Of a stretch of 64,000 bases of DNA, positions 46,101-53,718 are shown one piece after another. The stretch is from Erythrobacter sp. SCSIO 43205. Lineage in GTDB: Bacteria > Pseudomonadota > Alphaproteobacteria > Sphingomonadales > Sphingomonadaceae. The stretch covers positions 682,001-746,000 of the forward strand of contig NZ_CP063202.1 of assembly GCF_019904235.1 (NCBI RefSeq). Direction: 5' to 3'. The notes below the pieces were generated by a model. That model searched no databases, was not told where the DNA came from, and worked only from the letters and a program-made list of their open reading frames with translations. Each line of letters starts with the position of its first letter. The first letter of the stretch is position 1. Made by a program: the position numbers and the translations under genes.

Positions 46101-46431
46101 CAAAACGTGCAAGCTGCAAACACAAGAACCCGGCAAGGAAATAGGCAAAGCCCCCAAGTATGCCGTAAACCAAACTGCGCTGATCAGCTTTTTGGCCAAA
46201 AAGCGATTGCACATTCATTTGTGTGAACGGATGAGCAAAACTGTCCGAATCTGATTCCGGATCCATAGCTGAAGGCAAGGGCGCCTCAGCGCTGTTGTCA
46301 GAGTCAACCGACGCAGCGTCATCAGCGGGAAATGCAGCCGCACCGAATTCCTCAAGGACATCAAAATCCTCTGGATCAAGGGCATATGCTTTGCCAGTTA
46401 GGTTTCCTGCGCTATCTATGCTGCGCTCCAT
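43183..46431 (-). CDS. Hybrid sensor histidine kinase: MASE1, PAS, HisKA, HATPase, receiver, Hpt
   Basis: A 1082-residue inner-membrane phosphorelay kinase. Residues 1-80 are acidic and disordered. About 85-375 is a MASE1 sensor of roughly eight helices (FLAGFLCLQLA, VWLPNAIAV). A PAS domain follows at about 385-500. The HisKA domain carries the phospho-acceptor His in MSHEIRTPMNG, and the ATPase contains ADTGIGISKARL and GTGLGLTIS. The receiver at about 765-890 has the acceptor Asp in DLVLMDIQMPG. A C-terminal Hpt domain at about 985-1075 has its His in IIHKLAGTAAIFGE. All relay steps are thus in one chain, but no DNA-binding partner is encoded nearby. It is convergent with the TonB receptor and divergent from the tonB-like gene. 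Confidence 0.92.
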   Translation of the reverse strand: MERSIDSAGNLTGKAYALDPEDFDVLEEFGAAAFPADDAASVDSDNSAEAPLPSAMDPESDSDSFAHPFTQMNVQSLFGQKADQRSLVYGILGGFAYFLAGFLCLQLARFDATLASVWLPNAIAVSGLFCARLRNELPLIVAVVLGSVTANTLSGTPLGTAAVFTIANLTNILVATWLTRRVCGAVPDLTDLSHLGYFLQYAGLVGPIASTAIAAPVLGSDLDSILKGMTGWFVAETLGAILVVPAVLLVARAWSAPAGIMPKKLLEGVALSTAGLVAIAIDLSNDGYSLMFLVPPITLMLAIRLGALGTALFVPGIAVVTGIVSYAGVGPTATAALDEGLKLHLIQAFIAANFLTGLPVAAILAGRERLTEELRKGRQELALLTEGITDAILLINLRGVCTYASPSVVDVLSRPPADFIGKPVDHRTHDDARDRIANALELLLTGRSEQERLTYRRLLDDDNGNPVFIEAECAVVKDPVSGQRTGIVVSARDVTERVELELLLTRARKSAEKAAKAKSEFLANMSHEIRTPMNGVLGFAELLREGDLSKEHRRHADMIVQSGRSMMMLLNDILDLSKIESGQVGIANEPVDVFATISECAALFRPTAEKKGLKLDFSITESAASLTKAGLSCGSNPWIKTDGLRLRQIVLNLLGNAVKFTEHGTVKIGVTGDEEEISITVADTGIGISKARLQTIFAPFTQGEGDTTRHYGGTGLGLTISRQLAELLGGTIEVESEAGVGSRFTLTLPATYTEAQLPEVTDEDAFEPSMLPQQAKILLVEDHDVNRLLVTEMLERCGQSVASAHDGNEAIAMVIDSIMRGKPYDLVLMDIQMPGCDGYAATRAIRAEGITPEELPIIALTANAFPEDLATARDAGMQTLLAKPLVFADLARALQRWLPTRIVDNDERGDRRALEETVESRAIQDQNSACDGPDDHITTEIVDISRDPKTRPVKIGECPPQVSAGRAYNASGRSAAQGHSPALIRRWEKRRREAVEAVRKALEDGTLGKDDASSQACEELATIIHKLAGTAAIFGEAELGDQAAALENALRMKLPADVRETLAFELLSVADDPADSLAQLED

Positions 46432-46538
46432 CGCTTTCGTCTAAAGAGGGACCAGAACCCTACGTGTTGTACCGCCAGAACCCGCGTTCCTTTCATGGCC
46501 CTTCCACAAGAGCCCAGATTCCACTTCGCAGAATATAA

Positions 46539-47270
46539 ATGACCAAGGGCAAATCGCGCTATCAGGGAAAACCGCGAAAGCTGCGTTGGCAGTGGCTCTT
46601 TGCGATTGCGGTGTTTCACGTGGCTGCGCTTTATGGTCTGGCCAGTTTGCTCGCGCCCGATTTTACTGCCAGCGTTCAGGAAGAAGTGGGGCGTGTGCTG
46701 ACGGTTACTGTCACCACCCCTGCCGATGAACCCGACCCCGAAACCCCGCCTGAGCCCGATGAAGGAGCAAGCGGTAACGCCGGGAAAGAGGCGGTGCCGG
46801 AGCCCGTTACAGCGCCTCCATCGCGCATTGAAACACGTCCCGAACCGCGTCCCAAAGCCTCGTCAACCGGGGCTGCGAAAAGCTCAGGCGCGACCGATGC
46901 AGGCGATGGCACCGGGCGCGAGGGCGAGGGGCTCGGCACAGGCAGCGGCAATCAAGGCGGGGGGCAAGGCAATGGTGTTGCGATTAAGCCCAGCGTGCGT
47001 TCAGGCTCGCTTGACCCGCGCCGCGATTTTCCGGTGCCAGAGGGCGGGCGCTCGGTGCGCTATGGCACATCGGTAACAGTGGTATTCACCGTTCAACCTG
47101 ATGGGCGCGCGACCAATTGCTCAGTTGCCCGCACCAGCGCAGATGCGGCTACGACGGCGCAGGTATGCGGGCTTGTAATGGAAAAAATTCGGTTCAACCC
47201 GGCAAAGCGTCAGAACGGCGAACCGGTGGCTGCGCGCTATGGTTACCGGGTTGATTTCCGGGAGCGCTAA
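46539..47270 (+). CDS. TonB-family energy transducer
   Basis: A 243-residue protein with the TonB layout: a cytoplasmic basic N-terminus (about 1-18), one membrane anchor at about 19-40, and a Pro/Glu- then Gly-rich periplasmic spacer (DEPDPETPPEPDEG). The C-terminal TonB domain spans about 165-243, with VVFTVQPDGRATNCSV and RFNPAKRQNGEP. Two cysteines in the C-domain may form a disulfide. It would couple the ExbB/ExbD proton channel to outer-membrane receptors, such as the one 4 kb upstream. exbB and exbD are not in the window. The gene is divergent from the hybrid kinase. Confidence 0.88.
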   Translation: MTKGKSRYQGKPRKLRWQWLFAIAVFHVAALYGLASLLAPDFTASVQEEVGRVLTVTVTTPADEPDPETPPEPDEGASGNAGKEAVPEPVTAPPSRIETRPEPRPKASSTGAAKSSGATDAGDGTGREGEGLGTGSGNQGGGQGNGVAIKPSVRSGSLDPRRDFPVPEGGRSVRYGTSVTVVFTVQPDGRATNCSVARTSADAATTAQVCGLVMEKIRFNPAKRQNGEPVAARYGYRVDFRER

Positions 47271-47289
47271 GCCCAGTTTGCCTAGCGTT

Positions 47290-47299
47290 ACTACGTAGT
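47290..47299. promoter_or_regulatory. Palindrome ACTACGTAGT upstream of manC
   Basis: A perfect 10-base palindrome inside TTACTACGTAGTTA, 19 bases after the tonB-like stop and 89 bases before the manC start. The TACGTA core resembles targets of LuxR/FixJ-type regulators. No factor can be named from the sequence. Confidence 0.3.
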
Positions 47300-47387
47300 T
47301 AGTTGTTCCGCTTCGCGATCGGGTGCATAGCTTTTGCGAGGGGGCGGTAAGTCAGGCATCAGTGCCAGAAGAAGGACCAGTGCACTC

Positions 47388-48425
47388 GTGATTTATCCCG
47401 TAATTTTGTGTGGCGGTAGCGGCACACGCCTGTGGCCTGTCAGCCTCAAGGCAAAGCCAAAACCGTTTCTGCCTCTCGTGGGGCAAACGAGCCTGTTTGA
47501 GCAGGCGTGCGCGCGCGTTGCGGATGATGCGCGGTTTGGCGAACCTGTTATTGTCGCAGGGGCGGCGCATGAGGCGCTCATCACAGAGCAAATGGATGGA
47601 AAGCCCCACCGTTTGATCATTGAGCCGGCAGCCAGAAACACAGCGCCCGCGATTGCTCTTGCCGCTGAGGTTCTGGACCCTGATGCGATCATGCTGGTGT
47701 GCCCAAGCGATCATTACATCGCCAAGCCTGAGGCTTTGCGTGAAGCTGCGGTGGCCGCTGCCGCTTTGGCGGCAAAAGATTATCTCACCACCTTTGGCAT
47801 CACCGCTGATCGGCCTGAAACAGGCTATGGCTACATTCGCCACGGACGAGCGCTGGACGGCGGTTTTGCGGTGGCTGAGTTTGTCGAAAAGCCCGATCTG
47901 GAGCGTGCGAAAAGCTATCTGGCAAGCGGGGAATACAGCTGGAATGGCGGCATCTTTGCCTTTCGCGCAGGAGCCTATCTCGATGCGTTGGCGCAGTATC
48001 GCCCGGCGATGGCTAAGGCGGTGAAAGCGTCTGTCGCAGGGGCGAGAAGCGATGGATCGGTGATCCACCCAGCGCCAGAGGAATTTGCCGGTATCGAAGG
48101 GGATTCGGTCGATTATGCGGTGATGGAAAACACGCCCAATGCCGCCATGGTGCCTGCTGATATGGGCTGGTCAGACATCGGCAATTGGGCCGCGTTGCAG
48201 GACGCCTTGATCGAGCAGGAAGGCAATGCCGATGATCAGAACGTGGTGAGGGGCCGCGCTGATCTTGCCGATTGTACCCGTGTTCTTGCCATGAGCGATG
48301 GTCCGCGCGTGTCAGCGGTGGGCCTTGAAGATGTGTGCATCGTGGTTGCCAATGGAGAGGTTCTGGTGACCACGCGTGATGGTGCGCAAAAAGTCGGAAA
48401 GCTGCCCGGCGCGAAGGATCAGTGA
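47388..48425 (+). CDS. manC: Mannose-1-phosphate guanylyltransferase
   Basis: ManC makes GDP-mannose from mannose-1-phosphate and GTP, feeding exopolysaccharide and glycan synthesis. The start is taken at the GTG giving MIYPVILCGGSGTRLWP, so that the nucleotide-binding motif CGGSGTRLWP sits at residue 8 as in the family. A GAAGGA element lies about 11 bases upstream. The longer open frame from 47334 has no such support. Other motifs are KPKPFLPL, the product loop VEFVEKPD and the metal-site region YSWNGGIFAF. The 345-codon length corresponds to the short form without the C-terminal isomerase domain, and a separate isomerase gene follows with a TGATG overlap. Confidence 0.92.
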   Translation: MIYPVILCGGSGTRLWPVSLKAKPKPFLPLVGQTSLFEQACARVADDARFGEPVIVAGAAHEALITEQMDGKPHRLIIEPAARNTAPAIALAAEVLDPDAIMLVCPSDHYIAKPEALREAAVAAAALAAKDYLTTFGITADRPETGYGYIRHGRALDGGFAVAEFVEKPDLERAKSYLASGEYSWNGGIFAFRAGAYLDALAQYRPAMAKAVKASVAGARSDGSVIHPAPEEFAGIEGDSVDYAVMENTPNAAMVPADMGWSDIGNWAALQDALIEQEGNADDQNVVRGRADLADCTRVLAMSDGPRVSAVGLEDVCIVVANGEVLVTTRDGAQKVGKLPGAKDQ

Positions 48426-49231
48426 TGTTTCCTGTCCGCAAACTGGAAAAGCGCATGGTCGAAAAGGTTTGGGGCCGCGACCAGCTGCCTGCACCCTTCG
48501 AAGCACCGGATGGCAAGCGTATCGGCGAAATCTGGTTCGAGCCTCCGCCTGAGCAAAGCGAGCTTCTCGTCAAATATCTCTTCACCAGCGAAAAGCTTTC
48601 AGTGCAGGTCCATCCGGGCGAAGACGCTGCGCGCGATGGCGAAGACAGCAAGGAGGAATGCTGGCTTGTCCTTGACGCACAGCCCGGCGCGCGGCTTGCA
48701 GCAGGCTTTAACGAGCCCATCACCCCGGAGGCAATGGGACGCGCTGCTGAGGATGGCACAATCGAAGAGCTTCTTACCTGGCACGAGGTGAGCGCGGGCG
48801 ACATCTTTCACCTCACACCGGGTACTGTACACGCAATTGGGCCGGGGCTTTCACTGGTTGAAGTCCAACAGAATAGCGACACGACTTTTCGCCTGTATGA
48901 TTATGGCCGCCCGCGCGAGCTTCATCTTGAGCGGGCGCTTGATGTTGCGGTGGGCGCGCCTTTCCCGGATTCTTGCAAAGGTACGGTGAAAAGCCGCGAG
49001 CCCACTCTTATCAACGGAACGAGGTTTCGCCTCGACCGCATCAAGGGCGAGCCGGACGCTGCGGTCAAAGCGGCCTATCCGGGCGCGGCATTGGTGCTGC
49101 CGCTCGAAGGCACGGTTACAGCGAAGGATAGCGATGTTTGCGCGCGCGAGGGTGAATGCCTTGTCGCACCGAGCCTTGAGGCACTCGATTTCAGCGCTGC
49201 AAAGCTCACCTTGCTGACGCGCTCAGTGTAA
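48425..49231 (+). CDS. manA: Class I mannose-6-phosphate isomerase
   Basis: A cupin-fold zinc enzyme interconverting fructose-6-phosphate and mannose-6-phosphate. The product has 268 residues from the ATG at 48425, whose A is the last base of the manC stop (TGATG), so translation is coupled. A GTG three bases earlier is an alternative. Zinc ligands are visible in SVQVHPGEDA (Gln and His), KEECWLVLDA (Glu) and TPGTVHAIGPG (His). VQQNSDTTFRLYDYGR is a family hallmark. With ManC it forms the route from fructose-6-phosphate towards GDP-mannose. A phosphomannomutase would be needed elsewhere. The stop lies three bases from the convergent bphP stop. Confidence 0.92.
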   Translation: MFPVRKLEKRMVEKVWGRDQLPAPFEAPDGKRIGEIWFEPPPEQSELLVKYLFTSEKLSVQVHPGEDAARDGEDSKEECWLVLDAQPGARLAAGFNEPITPEAMGRAAEDGTIEELLTWHEVSAGDIFHLTPGTVHAIGPGLSLVEVQQNSDTTFRLYDYGRPRELHLERALDVAVGAPFPDSCKGTVKSREPTLINGTRFRLDRIKGEPDAAVKAAYPGAALVLPLEGTVTAKDSDVCAREGECLVAPSLEALDFSAAKLTLLTRSV

Positions 49232-49234
49232 AAT

Positions 49235-51814
49235 CTAGGCCGTTAGCTGCGCGCCGTCATTGCCTAACTCGCCCAGCAAAGCCGCTTTAAGCTCCGCTGA
49301 TCCGTATGGCTTTCGGATAAGGCCCGATGCGCCCATCGTATCAAGATCGCTCGACAATTCGGAATAGCCGGTCGCGAGCACAAAGCGCACGCCTCTTGTG
49401 ACCAGTTCGCGTGCAACCGGGCCGCTCGATTCAACGCCAAGGTTAAAATCCACGACCGCGAAATCAGGTTCACGCTCTTTGATTGCTGAAAGCGCGGCTG
49501 CAACAGAGCTTTCGACCTGAACGGATTCCACACCGAGCTCAAGAAGGCTGTCCTCAGCGTCAAGCGCGATGATCATATTGTCTTCAACCACCAGAACATG
49601 GCGGGGTAATGCGCGTGCATCATCAGCCTCACCAAGGGCGATATTGTCCGCATCGCCAATGTCATTGGCCGCCAGCGCGAGTTCTGGTGCAGCGACATAG
49701 CGTGCAGGTATCCGGAAACTCGCCTCAACCCCTGAAAGCTTGAAGTTGAGCTCGGCTTCGCCGCGCAGATCATAGGGGATGGCGCGTTGAATGATGGTTG
49801 AGCCAAAGCCTTTGCGTGTGGGTGGTTGAACCGGTGGTCCGCCGACCTCAGTCCAATTGATCAGCAAATCGCCGTTCGAAGCCTTGGAAATATCGACATT
49901 GATTGTCCCAGTGCTGTCGCAAAGGCTGCCATACTTGGCGGAATTGGTGACCAGTTCGTGCACCACAAGTGCAAGCACGGTGTAAGCCTCTGGCTGGACC
50001 AGCGCGGCCTCTCCCGTCAGGCGCAGGCGGTCATTCTTGTCTGCGACATAGGCTTCAAGCTCTGTTTCGAACAGGTCGGCGATGGGCGCAGGGGCCCATT
50101 GCTGGCGCGTTATATTGTCATGCGCGCTCGCCAAGGCGGCGATGCGACCGCCGATGATTGAGGCAAAATCGCTGACGCTCGCCGCATCCTTGCTCGATTG
50201 TGAAACAAGCGCGCGGATAAGATTGAGGATATTGCGCACCCGGTGGTTGAGCTCTGCTATCAGCAAGTCCTGCTTTTCCTGAGCACGCTGGCGCTCCTGC
50301 GCAACCTCGTCGGTCATGCGCAAAATAACCTCGAGCAAGGTCGAACGCAGGCTTTCAGCGATAGTGAGCTCGTCATCGCTCCACTCATCGCTCAAACCCT
50401 CAACCGTCTCAGCCCAGGCTTTAAAGCTGCTGCGCGGTTCCAACCGGTCTTTGCCCGGAGTGACGGCCTTTGCCGGATTGCCGCCCCACAGGACGGTTTG
50501 CGTCAACGGTTTGCGCCACAGGACGAGGTAATCACGCGGGCTTCTGGAAATGGGCAGGACAAGCGCACCCGCCGCGACATCGGCAAATTCCCGCGCCTCG
50601 TCTACGCGTGCAGACAGGCGATTGGTAGTGAGCACACTGCTTTCGTGCATGGCGCTCAGCCTTGGTAAAAGTCGTTTGAACTGCGCTTCATCAGGAGCAG
50701 AGCCGCGCCTGCGATATTGATCGTGGATCAGAACCGATGTCCCGTCATGCGGGATCATTTCTGCAATCACCTGCTCGAACATATCGAGGTCTTCGACGAA
50801 GGACACGCCATCGGCAAAGCGGCGCATCAGTTTCTCGTGCAGCGCTAGGGAACGGACCCGCAATTGCTCAGAGCGCTCAACCAGAAGCCGGTCGAGCATG
50901 AGTGAGAACACCTGGCTTATGACTTCGGCAACGGTGCGCTGGGTGAAAGGGATCATCTTTGGCGTGTTGTGATGGCACGAGATCAGTCCCCACAAACGCC
51001 CGGCGCGCACGATCGCTATCGTGAGAGAGGCGGCAACTCCCATGTTCCTGAGGTATTGAAGGTGAATTTCAGAGGATGCGCGAAGCACGCTGAGCGACAA
51101 ATCGAGCGGCTGGTTGCCTGCTCCGGGCGAAGGTTCAATCGCGGCGCTCGGAGCGTTGACATCGGCAATAATGCGAAAGCGGTTGCGTTTGAACAATTCG
51201 CGCGCCTGCATCGGAATATCGGTGTGCGGGTATCTGAGGCCGACAAAGCTGTCGAGTTCGTCAATCCTGTCTTCTGCCACCACTTCGCCGCTATGATCGC
51301 GGTGAAAGCGATAGATCATCACCCGGTCATATCCGAGCGCGGAGCGCACGAGGCTGGCGGTTGACTGGCACAGGCCATCGACATCGCTTGCGCTTGCAAT
51401 CGCATCTGTCATCGGAGCTATCGCGGCCAGATGGTCCCGGAAACTGGCCGATTGATGGGGCTCAAATTCGATAATGATGCGATCACCCGAGGGGTGAATC
51501 GCGCAATCATAAAGCGCATCGCCATCGGTGAGTTTAAGCCCAAACACGCGCTCGTTAGCGTCATCTTCGGCAATCTTGTGGAGGGCCTCGCGCAGTGTTT
51601 CTACGGCTTTGCCGGTCAAGTGATCACTTAAAGGATCGCCGACACCAACCGCGCGTTCGCTTTTCAGGATGTCACTCGCATTTTCGCTGTAATGCGTAAT
51701 CTGCCAATCTTTATCGACCGCGATCAGCGCGCCAAAACTTTGAACAAAGCCGATTTGATGAATGGCCTCGCGGTCGCATTCGGTCAGCGCTTGTGGGTGG
51801 GCATGGATATTCAT
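49235..51814 (-). CDS. bphP: Bacteriophytochrome HWE histidine kinase with C-terminal receiver
   Basis: A red/far-red light sensor kinase of 859 residues. The biliverdin-attaching cysteine is Cys13 (ALTECDREAIHQIG). PAS (about 15-120), GAF (about 140-310) and PHY (about 320-500) domains follow. The chromophore motif usually written PASDIP reads PHTDIP here. The kinase is of the HWE type, with phospho-acceptor His in ELNHRVRNILNL near residue 540 and the ATPase N-box in VVHELVTNSAKYG. A receiver domain at about 735-855 has its acceptor Asp in FAVVDFNLG. The start overlaps the heme oxygenase gene by four bases (ATGA), so pigment and apoprotein are made together. No separate DNA-binding regulator is adjacent, so its output is unknown. 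Confidence 0.94.
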   Translation of the reverse strand: MNIHAHPQALTECDREAIHQIGFVQSFGALIAVDKDWQITHYSENASDILKSERAVGVGDPLSDHLTGKAVETLREALHKIAEDDANERVFGLKLTDGDALYDCAIHPSGDRIIIEFEPHQSASFRDHLAAIAPMTDAIASASDVDGLCQSTASLVRSALGYDRVMIYRFHRDHSGEVVAEDRIDELDSFVGLRYPHTDIPMQARELFKRNRFRIIADVNAPSAAIEPSPGAGNQPLDLSLSVLRASSEIHLQYLRNMGVAASLTIAIVRAGRLWGLISCHHNTPKMIPFTQRTVAEVISQVFSLMLDRLLVERSEQLRVRSLALHEKLMRRFADGVSFVEDLDMFEQVIAEMIPHDGTSVLIHDQYRRRGSAPDEAQFKRLLPRLSAMHESSVLTTNRLSARVDEAREFADVAAGALVLPISRSPRDYLVLWRKPLTQTVLWGGNPAKAVTPGKDRLEPRSSFKAWAETVEGLSDEWSDDELTIAESLRSTLLEVILRMTDEVAQERQRAQEKQDLLIAELNHRVRNILNLIRALVSQSSKDAASVSDFASIIGGRIAALASAHDNITRQQWAPAPIADLFETELEAYVADKNDRLRLTGEAALVQPEAYTVLALVVHELVTNSAKYGSLCDSTGTINVDISKASNGDLLINWTEVGGPPVQPPTRKGFGSTIIQRAIPYDLRGEAELNFKLSGVEASFRIPARYVAAPELALAANDIGDADNIALGEADDARALPRHVLVVEDNMIIALDAEDSLLELGVESVQVESSVAAALSAIKEREPDFAVVDFNLGVESSGPVARELVTRGVRFVLATGYSELSSDLDTMGASGLIRKPYGSAELKAALLGELGNDGAQLTA

Positions 51815-52425
51815 TGTGTTTGTTCCACCCTGTCTTGTGGCCGCATCGCATCGGCAACGGCGAGAAAATGGTCAAAAATCTGGCGCGCGGCCTGCTCGGC
51901 GAGCTCTTCATCGTGAACTGATGCCGGCGCTTCGAGGGCAGGGCGTAACCCTTGCCAAAATTCGGTCATGGCTGTGCTGCTCAAAAAGGCGGCGGGCCAT
52001 TGGTTCTGATCGGGAAGGACGCGGCGCATATCGTGCAGCATCGCGCGGTTTCCAAGCGAGGAGCCAGCCAGCACCCAAGCGGCGCCTAACATGGATGCAT
52101 CGCCCTTATCCTTGAGAGCAAATTCAACCCGCCTTGCGGGGAGTTGCGCACCCAAGGCCGCGATATCGTGGGCCAGAAGCGGCGATTGTTCAGGAGGTGT
52201 AAGCTCCTCAGGTGCGTTTTCAAAAAGCCATTTTTCAATCGGGACGCGGGCCTCATATTGCGTCGTGAGAAAGCGCACATATTCGCCGCGCGCGCGCCAG
52301 TCTTCGGGCGGTCTCATCGCGGTGTCGAGCCGGTCGTGCAAAGCAGCGGTCGCCCCGCGCAAATGCAGGCGCAAGGTTTGCCGCCTGCGCTCTTTGCTGC
52401 GGTCCGGTTCCAAGGATTCACTCAT
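51811..52425 (-). CDS. bphO: Biliverdin-producing heme oxygenase
   Basis: BphO opens heme to biliverdin, the chromophore of the phytochrome encoded next. From the ATG at 52425 the protein has 204 residues. A GTG at 52437 would add four and cannot be excluded. The proximal heme His is in TAALHDRLD near the N-terminus, and the distal-helix sequence LAGSSLGNRAM corresponds to the glycine-rich helix over heme. The gene order bphO-bphP with an ATGA overlap is a classic pairing. A small perfect palindrome lies 56 bases upstream of the start. Confidence 0.93.
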   Translation of the reverse strand: MSESLEPDRSKERRRQTLRLHLRGATAALHDRLDTAMRPPEDWRARGEYVRFLTTQYEARVPIEKWLFENAPEELTPPEQSPLLAHDIAALGAQLPARRVEFALKDKGDASMLGAAWVLAGSSLGNRAMLHDMRRVLPDQNQWPAAFLSSTAMTEFWQGLRPALEAPASVHDEELAEQAARQIFDHFLAVADAMRPQDRVEQTQ

Positions 52426-52480
52426 TTTGCTATTCACGTCCGTTATTCAAGATAGACACAAATAGCGTCAATGCAACGTT

Positions 52481-52493
52481 ACATAAGTTATGT
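52481..52493. promoter_or_regulatory. Palindrome ACATAA-G-TTATGT upstream of bphO
   Basis: A perfect inverted repeat of six bases per arm around one central G, in an AT-rich stretch 56 bases upstream of the bphO start codon. Its position suits an operator for the bphO-bphP operon. No binding protein can be assigned. Confidence 0.35.
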
Positions 52494-52606
52494 GAGGCGC
52501 ACAGGTGGCCAGCTTTGCCGCGTATTGTATGAAAGCGCCCCTGCCGGTTTTTTGCGATTTGAGAGGCATTTGGAAAAGCTTGCCTCCGCGTGCGGATGAT
52601 GCGCGT

Positions 52607-52909
52607 TCACTTTTTCTCGAGCAATCGACCTCCATGCTTTCTCACCGCCCGCTCCAAAGTGCCGCGCAGGAAGCCAAGCATGGCGGGCAAGTCCATTTCG
52701 ATGGTGACTGTGTCATCACCAACTTCAATCCCGCCCTCGATCAGCTGGCCAGCTGCAGTGATATAAAGGTCCATCCGGTCCTCATGCGGCCATTCGGTTT
52801 CAACCGTGGCCATGCCGGGCGGGAAATAGCTGCCGATTTCGTGCGCGTGTTCGTGCATCCGGCGGCGCACTTCTTCGCGGCCAAGTGTGTGGGGAAGCGA
52901 GACGCGCAT
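52607..52909 (-). CDS. Polyhydroxyalkanoic acid system family protein (PHA_gran_rgn)
   Basis: A 100-residue cytosolic protein resembling the family annotated as polyhydroxyalkanoic acid system protein. It starts MRVSLPHTLGREEVRRRMHE and ends with LGFLRGTLERAVRKHGGRLL. The fold looks like a small alpha/beta domain related to lipid- or START-like binding. The family's link with PHA granules rests on naming from a few genomes and is weak here, because no phaC or phasin is nearby. It begins two bases after the xpaC-like stop, as the last gene of a telA-xpaC-PHA operon. Confidence 0.7.
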   Translation of the reverse strand: MRVSLPHTLGREEVRRRMHEHAHEIGSYFPPGMATVETEWPHEDRMDLYITAAGQLIEGGIEVGDDTVTIEMDLPAMLGFLRGTLERAVRKHGGRLLEKK

Positions 52910-52911
52910 CC

Positions 52912-53718
52912 TTAGCGCTCCGCCTTAGTGGCGGGTGTCATGTCGGGGAGGGGCACACCCGTATCCGGCATACCGCTTGCATCTTCAAGCAGGTCATCGC
53001 TGCCAAAACGGTAGTCGAGATAGCGCGATTTGACCGCCAGATCATCCATCGCCCCTTCGGCCAAACGCCGCGTCACCCGGTCCAGTTCGCCCGAAAGCTT
53101 GGTCAGGCTTTCGACAAGCCGCGCATCAGCCGTGCCGCCAGCGTGTTCTTCTGAACGCAAATGCTCCGGGATTTTGCGGTAATTGTCGATTGTCTCAGGG
53201 ATATAGTCGCCCACAAGCTCGCGCACTTCAGACATGGCGGGATGGGCATCGTCCATGCTCTCAAGCTGCGCGCCGAGCGCGTCCAATTGCCCGCCCATCT
53301 TCTCTACCAGAGCAGCAGCCATCGGGGGAAGGCCAGCGCGCTGGTTCTCAAGCCAGAGTTCAACACGCGCGACCATCTGCTTGGGATTACCCTGCTTCAA
53401 TTCAGAGCGCTTGGGGATTTTGACTTTCGGAAATTGCGAGAAGAATACCGCTGCGCACATGATCGCCATCGCGACGGCCATCACGCCGACAAAACCGATG
53501 CCATTAAGGATAACCCCGATGATCGAGGCGGCCGTCATGATCGCAAACACCGCGAGCGCGAAATAGCCGCCGCGTTTGATCCATGTCTTCAACTTGGCAT
53601 TGGCCGAACCCTTGCCAATCGAGGCCGCGCGCCGATGCACGCCGCCATTGCGATTGGCGTCAAGCGACTGGCTCGCCGCTCGCATGATCCGGTCAGATTC
53701 GCTAGTTGTGTCTGCCAT
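52912..53718 (-). CDS. XpaC-like membrane protein (5-bromo-4-chloroindolyl phosphate hydrolysis family)
   Basis: A 268-residue inner-membrane protein with a basic N-terminus, two adjacent membrane helices (about 50-90, YFALAVFAIMTAASIIGV and the next) and a helical cytoplasmic domain (about 100-245, with EKMGGQLDALGAQLESM and KIPEHLRSEE). This pattern and its place next to telA match the XpaC family, named from a Bacillus phenotype and of unknown biochemistry. The start ATG overlaps the telA stop (TGATG), so the two products are made together and probably interact. The family call is by pattern and context and is moderately secure. Confidence 0.75.
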   Translation of the reverse strand: MADTTSESDRIMRAASQSLDANRNGGVHRRAASIGKGSANAKLKTWIKRGGYFALAVFAIMTAASIIGVILNGIGFVGVMAVAMAIMCAAVFFSQFPKVKIPKRSELKQGNPKQMVARVELWLENQRAGLPPMAAALVEKMGGQLDALGAQLESMDDAHPAMSEVRELVGDYIPETIDNYRKIPEHLRSEEHAGGTADARLVESLTKLSGELDRVTRRLAEGAMDDLAVKSRYLDYRFGSDDLLEDASGMPDTGVPLPDMTPATKAER

